This document shows positions 1-6,265 of a stretch of 10,211 nt of DNA, piece by piece. Position 1 is the stretch's first letter. Every line of letters starts with the position of its first letter. The translations under genes and the position numbers were made by a program. Under the pieces are notes generated by a model. That model worked only from the letters and a program-made list of their open reading frames with translations. It had not been told where the DNA came from and did no database searches. This DNA comes from an uncultured Aeromonadales bacterium (GTDB taxonomy: Bacteria > Pseudomonadota > Gammaproteobacteria > Enterobacterales > Succinivibrionaceae), in contig CADBNP010000093.1 of NCBI GenBank assembly GCA_902796095.1, positions 1 to 10,211 on the forward strand. The letters are read 5' to 3'.

Positions 1-966
1 AAATCCGATGCCGTCACCTTCAAATACTATCTGTCCGGACAGCTGTCCCTCATTCAGCTTAAGGGAAACCATGCCCTGTCTGCTTCGTCTGTTGCGCCGT
101 TCCTCACGCATCCGCTTCAGTTCTCTGACTCTTCCCTCGTTTCTGGTTCTTCTGGCCTTTACGCCCTGTCTGATCCAGATTTCCTCTTCAGAAAGTTTCT
201 TATCAAAAGCCCTGTTGGACTTGTCCTCAATTTCTCTCCTGAGATCACGATCGGCAAGATAACGTCTGTAGTTTCCGGAACACGAGTAGATTACTCCTCG
301 ATCCAGTTCAATGATCCTGGTTGCGGTTTCATCAATAAACATGCGATCATGACTGATGAAAACCACGGCTCCGTCAAAGGAAAGAAGAAAATTCCTGAGT
401 TCGGTTATGGCTTTGACGTCAAGATGATTGGTAGGTTCATCCAGCAGCAGGACCTTTGGAGAATCAGCAACAGCTCTTGCCAGTGCAATGCGTCTCAGCT
501 GTCCTCCGGAAAGTCCCTCCATGGAGGAATAGGCGGGAAGCTCCATCCGCTCAAGGAGGTTGATAACCTTCTGTCTGAAGGTAAAGCCGTCTGACTCCTC
601 AATCCTGCTGTGAAGTTCACTGATTGCACCGTCAGATACACCGCCATGCTGCAGTGCGTTCTCATAGGATCGCATCAGCTCCGGCAGTTCCGGTTTTGCC
701 GCAATAACATACATCCATACAGGATCCCTTGAATCCCGCGGAGGATCCTGATCCAGCATGGATACAGTGAGATCATTCTGAAAAACGACAGATCCGCTGT
801 CCGGAACAATTCTTCCGGCGAATATTTTGAGAAGGGTTGATTTTCCGGCACCGTTTCTTCCCACAAGACACACCCTTTCCTTCTCCTGGATGCTGCAGGA
901 CGCACCGTCCAGCAGAGGTCTGTCTGAATATGAAAGAACAGCATTGTCAAGAGTGATCAGAGCCAT
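1..966 (-). CDS. uup: ABC-F family ATPase Uup (3' end outside window)
   Basis: This is a soluble ABC-F protein with two ATPase domains; the family acts on ribosomes, and Uup has also been linked to precise excision of transposons and to branched DNA. The window holds the first 322 codons. Visible are Walker A GRNGAGKST (residues 36-44), signature LSGGQ (152-156), Walker B with DEPTNHLD (176-183) and the H-loop SHDR (205-208). The linker (about 260-294) carries the Uup-type EEIWIRQGVKARRTRNEGR pattern, and the start of the second nucleotide-binding domain (SGQIVFEG) lies at the window edge. The ATG at 966 begins only 5 bases after the rlmKL stop; a GGGGAA stretch over the rlmKL stop can serve as ribosome binding site. 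The gene order rlmKL-uup matches E. coli, which supports orthology. The rest of domain 2 and the C-terminal coiled coil would lie to the left of the window. Confidence 0.95.
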   Translation of the reverse strand, partial: MALITLDNAVLSYSDRPLLDGASCSIQEKERVCLVGRNGAGKSTLLKIFAGRIVPDSGSVVFQNDLTVSMLDQDPPRDSRDPVWMYVIAAKPELPELMRSYENALQHGGVSDGAISELHSRIEESDGFTFRQKVINLLERMELPAYSSMEGLSGGQLRRIALARAVADSPKVLLLDEPTNHLDVKAITELRNFLLSFDGAVVFISHDRMFIDETATRIIELDRGVIYSCSGNYRRYLADRDLRREIEDKSNRAFDKKLSEEEIWIRQGVKARRTRNEGRVRELKRMREERRNRRSRQGMVSLKLNEGQLSGQIVFEGDGIGF

Positions 967-971
967 AACTG

Positions 972-3149
972 TTATTCCCCGCTCTTCAGTGTCAGCAGCC
1001 AGCAGTTATGCTGATCAGCAGATGATTCATAATCCCTGCACAGCGTCTGCCTGCCTACATCGCGGATCATGAAACCGAGATCCTCGATGCCCTGCCTATC
1101 CAGTTTGAAATTCCTTCGGTTGTTGGTAAAGAGAACTCTTCCGCCATTTTTGAGCAGGCGTCTGACACCGGAGAGAAGGCTTACCTGATCTCTTTCAACC
1201 TCAAAGGTATCCTCCATTCTTTTGGAATTGGAAAATGTAGGAGGATCCACATAGATAAAATCAAAGGTATCCTCTGTTTCATTCAGCCATCTGATGCAGT
1301 CTGCCTGGATAAACCTGATCTTCGGCTCCTGCAGCTGAATATTGTTGATCCTCATGTTTTCCCTTGCCCAGCTGAGATATGTTCTGCTCATATCCACCGT
1401 GCAGACTGATTTTGCTCCGCCGAGAACTGCCTGAACTGAAGCAGTTCCGGTATAGGCGAACAGATTGAGAAAATCACAGTCCCTTACCGATTCGCCTATC
1501 ATTTTCCTCACAAGACGATGATCGGAAAACAGACCGGTATCCAGATAATCCCTGAGATTTACAATATACCGGATCCCGTACTCGTGAACCACAATCGTAT
1601 TCTTTTCCTCGTCCAGACGCTGATACTGCTCATTTCCCCGCTGATGAAATCTGGATTTTACAATAATATGCTCTCCCGGAAATTCCAGCACGGAGCAGGT
1701 AACCTGCATCATATCAAGAAGACGCTGTCTTGCCGTATGCTGCGGTACTGATTTTGGAGCCTGGTACTCCTGAATAACGGCGTAGTCTCCATATACGTCA
1801 ATGGCGGCGTTATAGTTCGGGAGATCTGCATCGTAGATCCTGTATGCCTCCAGCTGCTCCTTCTCAATATACTTTTTCAGTCCCTTAAGATTCTTTTTCA
1901 GTCTGTTTGCAAACTCCTCCGCATTTTTTGAAAGTTCGCGGGTGCCTGAATTCTCCTTTCCCGGCTGTTCAGAACTCTGCCCGTCCCCTCCCGCCGCGGA
2001 TTCATAGACTCTGTAGGTTCGGAGCAGACACGCCAGTGCTCCGTTAAACAGGTGATATTCCCGATCGGCCTTCAGTCTCATGCAGCCGAGAAGTTCGGCT
2101 GAAGATGAAATAACACTGGCGGAACATCCGGGAAATTCATGGCGTAAACAGGAGCCGAGAAGAGAATACAGAGACAGAAGTTCGGTAAAATTACCAAGCC
2201 GCTCTCCGTATGGAGGATTTGTAATGACAGAAAAACTTTTTTCAGGAGCCGGATTTTTCAGATCCTTCAGTTCACATGGCTCAAACTCCATCAGCTCTGT
2301 AAGACCTGCCCTGTCAGCATTTGTTCTGGCAGCCTCTATGACCCGGTAGTCGGCGTCATAGCCATAGAAACAGACTCCCTTTTCCTTTAACAACGCCTTT
2401 CCCCTGGTGCTTCTTTCCTCAGCATCCCTGAGACACTTCTGCCATAGTTCTTCATCATGAAGGGAAAGATTGGCAAAACCTATGTTCTTTCTTAAAAGTC
2501 CCGGTGCGGTATCGGAAAGACGCATGGCGGCTTCAATCAGCAGCGTACCGGAACCGCACATCGGATCAAGAAAGCACTCGCTGTCAAGATTACTGCGCGC
2601 CACTATGGCGGCAGCAAGATTTTCCTTGAGGGGAGCGGCACCGGCGGATGCACGGTATGTGCGTCTGTGAAGCGAGGCGCCGTAAATATCAATGCTGACA
2701 GAAACTCTGTTCCTGTGTCCGAGATGTACCGCAATACGTACATCCGGCTCCCTGACGCTGACGTTCGGTCTCATCAGCCCCTTCTTCACAAACCTGTCTA
2801 CGATGGCATCCTTTACCTTCTGGGCGCCGTACAGAGTATTGCGGATAAAATCCGAGGTTCCGGAAAAATCCACCGCAATAGTCTTAACCGGATCAAACAT
2901 CTTCTCCCATGATATGGAATTGATGCCAAGATAGAGAGAAATATCATCGTGAGCATTGAACTCGGATAATTTCAGAAGTATTCTGGAGGCAAATCTGGAC
3001 CACAGAACCGCTCTGTAGCCAGTCTCCTCATCTCCTGAAAAATAAACGCCTGCCACTGTTTTTTTCAGTTCACAGCAGGAAAGCGACTGCAATTCATCAA
3101 AAAGCAGATCCTCCAGACCCTTCGGGCAGGATGCAAAAAAATTATTCAT
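972..3149 (-). CDS. rlmL: Bifunctional 23S rRNA methyltransferase RlmKL (m2G2445 and m7G2069)
   Basis: This is a fusion of two SAM-dependent methyltransferases. In E. coli the N-terminal half makes m2G2445 and the C-terminal half m7G2069 of 23S rRNA during 50S assembly. It has 725 residues against 702 in E. coli. An N-terminal THUMP region (about 45-155) precedes the RlmL domain, with SAM motif LDPMCGSGT (194-202) and catalytic NPPYGERLG (311-319). A polar linker rich in G, S, E and K (about 384-410) leads to the RlmK domain, with LFAYTGTASV (563-572) and VDPPTFSNSK (634-643). All catalytic motifs look intact. The ATG at 3149 follows an AGAGAG stretch and lies 18 bases after the stop of the broken J-domain gene. 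It is probably cotranscribed with that gene upstream and uup downstream. The fused architecture is typical of gammaproteobacteria. Confidence 0.97.
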   Translation of the reverse strand: MNNFFASCPKGLEDLLFDELQSLSCCELKKTVAGVYFSGDEETGYRAVLWSRFASRILLKLSEFNAHDDISLYLGINSISWEKMFDPVKTIAVDFSGTSDFIRNTLYGAQKVKDAIVDRFVKKGLMRPNVSVREPDVRIAVHLGHRNRVSVSIDIYGASLHRRTYRASAGAAPLKENLAAAIVARSNLDSECFLDPMCGSGTLLIEAAMRLSDTAPGLLRKNIGFANLSLHDEELWQKCLRDAEERSTRGKALLKEKGVCFYGYDADYRVIEAARTNADRAGLTELMEFEPCELKDLKNPAPEKSFSVITNPPYGERLGNFTELLSLYSLLGSCLRHEFPGCSASVISSSAELLGCMRLKADREYHLFNGALACLLRTYRVYESAAGGDGQSSEQPGKENSGTRELSKNAEEFANRLKKNLKGLKKYIEKEQLEAYRIYDADLPNYNAAIDVYGDYAVIQEYQAPKSVPQHTARQRLLDMMQVTCSVLEFPGEHIIVKSRFHQRGNEQYQRLDEEKNTIVVHEYGIRYIVNLRDYLDTGLFSDHRLVRKMIGESVRDCDFLNLFAYTGTASVQAVLGGAKSVCTVDMSRTYLSWARENMRINNIQLQEPKIRFIQADCIRWLNETEDTFDFIYVDPPTFSNSKRMEDTFEVERDQVSLLSGVRRLLKNGGRVLFTNNRRNFKLDRQGIEDLGFMIRDVGRQTLCRDYESSADQHNCWLLTLKSGE

Positions 3150-3167
3150 AAGTCTCTCTGTCTGAAA

Positions 3168-3338
3168 TTAGGATGATTTTTTCTGTCTGGAGGTAATAAA
3201 ATGCTCCAGGATGTCGTAGGCTCTTCTGACCATCAGGATCTTTTTCGTGTAGTCACGCTTTTTTCCGTTGCGATCAGGGTGATATTTAATCATGTAGGAC
3301 ATATACCTGTGATGAACCCTGTCCAGATCTCCGGTAGG
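3168..3338 (-). pseudogene. Severed C-terminal J-domain of the upstream Sel1-repeat gene
   Basis: These 56 codons plus a TAA stop continue, in exactly the same frame, the Sel1-repeat gene that ends at the TAA at 3341-3339. The translation contains helix II of a J-domain and its diagnostic HPD tripeptide (codons at 3281-3273, context IKYHPDRN), followed by a helix III-like segment with RRAYDILEHF. Helix I (YTVEDVKKCFRFFEL) lies before the TAA, so one J-domain is cut in two by a single stop codon. HPD is the residue set that stimulates Hsp70/DnaK ATPase. No convincing ribosome binding site precedes the first internal ATG (3302), and a protein from there would lack helix I. The piece is therefore probably untranslated unless the TAA is read through or is a sequencing error. 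Confidence 0.8.
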
Positions 3339-4148
3339 TTACAGTTCGAAAAATCTGAAGCATTTCTTCACATCCTCGACTGTATAGCTGGGAACCGGCT
3401 CGTGGGTAAGCTGATCAATGCAGATGGCCCGGATAAATGGGTTATGCTCTATATCATAAAAGCTTTCATCCGAAATGTCCCTGATTGATGTACTTAAGGG
3501 ATGTCTTTTAATCAGATCTTTCAGTCTTGAGCCGGCTTCAGCACTGCCGCCCCGGGAAGCCTTTCCCAGAAAATAATAGGCCTTGATCTGGGCAATCTTG
3601 TTGTCTGCCGCCTCGGCATAAATTTTGCCCAGCTGATACTGAGCCTCCATGCTTCCCTGAAAGGAGGCAACCTCCAGCCAGGTAACGGCATTGCTCATAT
3701 TCCTGCCGACACCCTGGCCGTACAGGAACATCTTTCCCACCAGCATCTGGGCTTCCGCATCCCCGGCAAAGGCTCCGTCGAAAAGATAGTTGAATGCCAG
3801 TCTGAAATCCTTCGGCAGTCCGATTCCGTAATAGTAGTTACGTCCGATTTTGATTTTTTCCAGTATGGCGGGACTTACCTGCACAGATCTGAGATTTTTA
3901 TTTCCTCCGGCATCAAGATTTCGGGGACGGATCCTTCCCTCTTCCTTTCGCTGCACCGGTGCGTTCAATATCCGGCGGCGTCTGAAAAATATGATATTGT
4001 AAAGAACAAGCATGACACCGCAGGCAACGGCACCTGTCAGAAGAAGAAAACTGGAATCTCCGCCCTTTATATACACCACCGGCAGAAACAGCGTAAGAGC
4101 GGCAAGAGTTGCGGTTTTGAAACAGTAGTCTATCCAGGGCTTGTACAT
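3339..4148 (-). CDS. Membrane-anchored Sel1-repeat protein, J-domain cut by an in-frame TAA
   Basis: The 269-residue product starts with two hydrophobic segments (about 9-27 and 34-55) followed by RRRR, which suggests a membrane hairpin with the rest in the cytoplasm. Residues about 97-205 form three Sel1-like helical repeats (GIGLPKDFRLAFNYLFDGA; GQGVGRNMSNAVTWLEVAS; then a third with KAYYFLGKASRGGSAEA). Sel1 repeats mediate protein-protein contacts. Residues 254-269 are helix I of a J-domain, and the reading ends there at TAA (3341-3339), while the same frame runs on for 56 codons through HPD. The ancestral protein was therefore probably about 326 residues: membrane anchor, Sel1 repeats and a C-terminal J-domain, a likely DnaK co-chaperone. 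No clear Shine-Dalgarno sequence precedes the ATG at 4148, but an in-frame TGA upstream limits earlier starts. Truncation, assembly error and read-through cannot be told apart here. Confidence 0.75.
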   Translation of the reverse strand: MYKPWIDYCFKTATLAALTLFLPVVYIKGGDSSFLLLTGAVACGVMLVLYNIIFFRRRRILNAPVQRKEEGRIRPRNLDAGGNKNLRSVQVSPAILEKIKIGRNYYYGIGLPKDFRLAFNYLFDGAFAGDAEAQMLVGKMFLYGQGVGRNMSNAVTWLEVASFQGSMEAQYQLGKIYAEAADNKIAQIKAYYFLGKASRGGSAEAGSRLKDLIKRHPLSTSIRDISDESFYDIEHNPFIRAICIDQLTHEPVPSYTVEDVKKCFRFFEL

Positions 4149-4274
4149 ACAACAAAAAAACGGAAACTGAAGGAGAAGACAAACAAAAGCTGTGGCTCAA
4201 CCGAAAATTGTCCGAAAACAATTACACATCAGAGGGTTCACCTGCCGGATGCAACCGGCTAATTCATCAGTTCT

Positions 4275-4283
4275 ATTTTACCA
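4275..4283 (-). promoter_or_regulatory. Possible extended -10 promoter for the Sel1/J-domain operon
   Basis: On the minus strand the sequence TGG-TAAAAT fits an extended -10 element (TGnTATAAT). No good -35 hexamer stands at the usual distance. If used, transcription would begin near 4268 and leave a leader of about 120 bases before the ATG at 4148. This is a weak prediction from motif shape alone. Confidence 0.25.
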
Positions 4284-4337
4284 CAACTGCCATGAATGAG
4301 AGATCTGGCATACACAACAGGCAGGGATGTAAGAATG

Positions 4338-4361
4338 GAAAGGATGAAAGGATAAAAGGAT
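4338..4361. repeat. Three tandem octamers (GAAAGGAT)
   Basis: GAAAGGAT, GAAAGGAT and AAAAGGAT follow each other without spacers. The tract is purine-rich on the plus strand and sits in the gene-free spacer. It may be a small slippage-prone microrepeat; no function is evident. Confidence 0.6.
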
Positions 4362-4500
4362 AATGCACGGAAATTCAGCTGAAGCAGACAGCTGTTTCAC
4401 AAAAGCAGAATGAATAATACCGGACAAATGTTAATTCAGCTTCATTTCTGTTCCGGACATGAACTGCTTAAACAACAGCAGCAAATACAAATCGCCGGTT

Positions 4501-5661
4501 TCAGAGTTCATCCATATGCACCAAATCCCTGAACCGGATGTGGCGCACTGTACTGGTGCTGTAGTCAATGTCATCATTCGTGATCACAATCTTCTGACAG
4601 GAGTTGTCCAGTCTGGCAAAAGCCCCGAATTCCCTCTCATACGCTTTATCTTCAGCGACAGAACAGGCGACCTGGATGTAATACTGCCTGTTTCCTTTAT
4701 TCGCCACGAAATCTATTTCCTGAGATCCGTCATGATATACCCGGAGGCTGTATCCCATATAAATGAGTTCGTTATAGACCACATTCTCAAAATTGTGGGT
4801 GATATCATACCGGTTGTTCATAACACGAATGGAATTCAGGACCAAATCTTCATCGTAAACCTTAAAATAGTATTCCAGCTCGCGTTTTGATTTTGTTGAA
4901 TATTTTTTTACGCAGCATATCGCATATGCTTCTTCCAGATATCCGATGTATTTAATGATCGTTGTGGCAGAGCAAGGAAGACCTGTTCCCGTCATGTATT
5001 TCTCTACGGATCTTGCTGAGATGATCCTGCCGTTTGACAGAAAAACAAAGTTGGCCAGTCGTTTGAAGATCTCAGTTTTTCTGATCCTGTAGCGGTTAAT
5101 GATGTCGTTCAGAATAATGGTTTCGTTAAGTTCATTAAGATAGATTCGCTGTGCGTTCCCGTCGCTGAACTCTGTTCGCTTTGGAAAACCTCCCCAGATA
5201 ATATAATCGGAGAGAGAGATTTCCCTGCCAAGTTCTTTCCCGTATTCAGCAAGTTCTCTGTACACAAAAGGTCTGATCCGGAAAGAGACGAATCTTCCCG
5301 AAAGTTCTCTGGTAAACTCCCGGGATAAAAGACTGGAATTTGAACCGCTGATAAAGACGGAGCAGTTTCTGATCCGGAGTGTTCGGCATGCTCCTGCCCA
5401 GCCCTCAACTCTCTGAACTTCATCGAGAAACACATAACATAAGGATTCTTTTCGATAACAGTCAATATAGTTCAGCAGTGCCATTTCGTCCGGAATGGCA
5501 TTCAAAACAGCAGTATCTTCAAAATCAAGGAAGATGATATTGTCTGATCGTCCTCTGATCTCTTCAATTATCTGCTTCAGAATTACAGATTTTCCACATC
5601 TGCGAATGCCAGTGATGATCTTAATCAGATCCACGTCATAAAATTCCCGAATGGCATCCAT
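4501..5661 (-). CDS. AAA_14/DUF4143-type ATPase with nuclease-like C-terminal domain, 5' end damaged
   Basis: The 386-residue product belongs to the widespread prokaryotic ATPases with an AAA_14 domain followed by DUF4143 (COG1373-like). Their cellular role is not established. Visible are Walker A GIRRCGKS (18-25), Walker B CYVFLDEVQ (75-83), a sensor-like FISGSNSS (102-109), the family's GRF...RPFVYREL block (122-137), GGFP (157-160), a probable winged-helix region (about 196-250), FENVVYNEL (291-299) and QEIDFV...YYIQVA (314-332). The last resembles the degenerate PD-(D/E)XK fold motif of this family. The ATG at 5661 has no ribosome binding site. Upstream in frame, the bases translate as L-I-K-R-E-stop-Y, which aligns with the family's usual MIKRE-type N-terminus, so the original start was probably the CTG at 5682-5680. 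The product may lack its first seven residues or be poorly made. Two inverted-repeat pairs lie upstream. Confidence 0.85.
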   Translation of the reverse strand: MDAIREFYDVDLIKIITGIRRCGKSVILKQIIEEIRGRSDNIIFLDFEDTAVLNAIPDEMALLNYIDCYRKESLCYVFLDEVQRVEGWAGACRTLRIRNCSVFISGSNSSLLSREFTRELSGRFVSFRIRPFVYRELAEYGKELGREISLSDYIIWGGFPKRTEFSDGNAQRIYLNELNETIILNDIINRYRIRKTEIFKRLANFVFLSNGRIISARSVEKYMTGTGLPCSATTIIKYIGYLEEAYAICCVKKYSTKSKRELEYYFKVYDEDLVLNSIRVMNNRYDITHNFENVVYNELIYMGYSLRVYHDGSQEIDFVANKGNRQYYIQVACSVAEDKAYEREFGAFARLDNSCQKIVITNDDIDYSTSTVRHIRFRDLVHMDEL

Positions 5662-5664
5662 ATA

Positions 5665-5695
5665 CTATTCGCGTTTGATCAGCCCGCATGACTCC
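5665..5695 (-). promoter_or_regulatory. Relic ribosome binding site and lost start codon of the ATPase gene
   Basis: On the minus strand GGAG (5695-5692) is followed after 9 bases by CTG (5682-5680), then ATC AAA CGC GAA and TAG (5667-5665), then TAT and the ATG at 5661. Spacing and the encoded IKRE fit the original start of an AAA_14/DUF4143 ATPase. Two base changes would explain the present state: ATG to CTG, and a sense codon such as AAG or GAG to TAG. CTG is a very weak start and would in any case run into the TAG. Confidence 0.55.
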
Positions 5696-5715
5696 GGCAA
5701 ATTTTCCTGATTCTA

Positions 5716-5792
5716 TTGGACAATTTTACGCGAAGCGATGATTTTGTCCGCTGCTACTGGACAATTTATTCCAAAACAACAAAATTGTCCAA
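5716..5792. repeat. Two inverted-repeat pairs of TGGACAATTTT upstream of the ATPase gene
   Basis: Four copies alternate in orientation: TTGGACAATTTT (5716-5727, plus), ATTTTGTCC (5741-5749, reverse), TGGACAATTT (5758-5767, plus) and AAAATTGTCCAA (5781-5792, reverse). The outermost copies are perfect 12-base reverse complements. Centres are about 23, 18 and 23 bases apart, so the block is two similar pairs with 13-14 base loops. It lies 54-131 bases upstream of the ATPase ATG. This suggests an operator or binding array, possibly autoregulatory; that role is inference. Confidence 0.8.
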
Positions 5793-5820
5793 CAGCATTT
5801 CTGATGAAATTTGATTATGA

Positions 5821-6027
5821 AAAAAGGGGTTCACGGGATCTGCACAAGACTTTGGTCATGAGTCCGGCAGCGGATTTTTAGAGGAATCCGGCAGAAGAAA
5901 AAGTTACATACTTCAATGCAAAACTACTGTTAAGCACATTGGCAAATTAGAAAGAAACCGTCAGTTAGATGCGCATTTTATGGACGCAAACAAGGAGAAC
6001 AATTTACCAGAAACATCGCAAACGTGA
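5821..6027 (+). other. Open but startless reading frame, possible gene remnant
   Basis: A plus-strand frame of 68 codons lies between TGA codons at 5818 and 6025. It includes the phrases GRRKSYILQCK and TTVKHIGKLERN, but has no upstream ATG and no ribosome binding site. The IGKL phrase is weakly reminiscent of the N-terminal part of IS1634-like transposases, but this is not enough for a family call. It may be a decayed gene or chance. The rest of the 5793-6013 stretch shows nothing else I can name. Confidence 0.2.
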
Positions 6028-6126
6028 TAGTTGGCACATGATTATCCATCGCAAACGTGAAAAACAGACTGACAAAAACCTTCGCAAGTGTGATAAAAGC
6101 TATGTGAATATCCATCGCAAACGTGA
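6014..6126 (+). repeat. Four direct repeats of CATCGCAAACGTGA with exact 33-bp period
   Basis: CATCGCAAACGTGA occurs at 6014-6027, 6047-6060 and 6113-6126, with a variant CTTCGCAAGTGTGA at 6080-6093. Each starts exactly 33 bases after the previous one. The three complete 19-base spacers differ, though two end in ATC and one in AAC. A further degenerate CGCAAAC at 5985-5991 is one base out of phase. The last unit ends 10 bases before the ATG of an ATPase stub (6137). About three helical turns per period would place a bound protein on nearly the same DNA face. The repeats are too short and too few for a CRISPR array. Confidence 0.85.
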
Positions 6127-6136
6127 AGAATAATTT

Positions 6137-6265
6137 ATGTTTACAAGAAAAATTTATGAAGAGATGTTGAAGTGGAAGCAGGAATATGCACCTAAATATG
6201 CACTGTTCCCGAAAGGTACAAGACATGCAGGAAAGACAACGCTGGCAGAAAAACCGATTTATTGA
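6137..6265 (+). pseudogene. N-terminal stub of a second AAA_14/DUF4143-type ATPase
   Basis: The 42 codons begin MFTRKIYEEMLKWK and end in a P-loop-like GTRHAGKTTLAEK (residues 27-39) before a TGA. This matches the N-terminus of AAA_14-type ATPases, which usually read as R-K-I-Y-x-x-x-L-x-W-K ... K-G-A-R-R-V-G-K-T-T. About 350 residues that should follow, including Walker B and the DUF4143 domain, are absent; I find no continuation in any frame up to 6567. The glycine and lysine of Walker A are kept. The stub lies on the opposite strand to the nearly complete ATPase at 4501-5661 and directly behind the 33-bp repeat array. It differs clearly from that ATPase, so it is a different subfamily and not a local copy. 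It is probably the left-over of a deletion. Confidence 0.7.

Larger units (their letters stand above)
4149..4500. other. Gene-free spacer between Sel1/J-domain gene and ATPase gene
   Basis: I see no credible gene in these 352 bases. It holds a GGACAATTTT copy on the minus strand (4213-4204) identical to the core of the repeats ahead of the ATPase, a related CGGACAAAT (4421-4429), a short hairpin GCCGG/CCGGC (4244-4259) without a T-run, a purine-rich octamer repeat (4338-4361) and a duplicated CAGCTG palindrome (4376-4381, 4389-4394). No convincing terminator for the ATPase gene is visible. Confidence 0.6.

Noticed and set aside
31..42. Palindrome CTGTCCGGACAG as an operator
   Set aside because: It lies inside the uup coding sequence and is explained by the codons for Leu-Ser-Gly-Gln.
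3339..3341. Genetic code with TAA or TAG reassigned to an amino acid
   Set aside because: rlmKL ends with TAA directly before uup and cmoM ends with TAG at the expected family length, so both codons act as stops here.
3201..3488. Plus-strand frame of 95 codons across the J-domain region
   Set aside because: The minus strand in this place encodes a J-domain with HPD; the plus-strand translation shows no family features.
4459..4890. Plus-strand frame of 143 codons opposite the ATPase gene
   Set aside because: It mirrors the strongly recognisable ATPase coding sequence on the other strand and has no family motif of its own.
6014..6126. CRISPR-like array (regular repeats with variable spacers)
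   Set aside because: Repeats are only 14 bases and spacers 19 bases, there are only four units, and no cas genes are nearby; a protein-binding array is more fitting.
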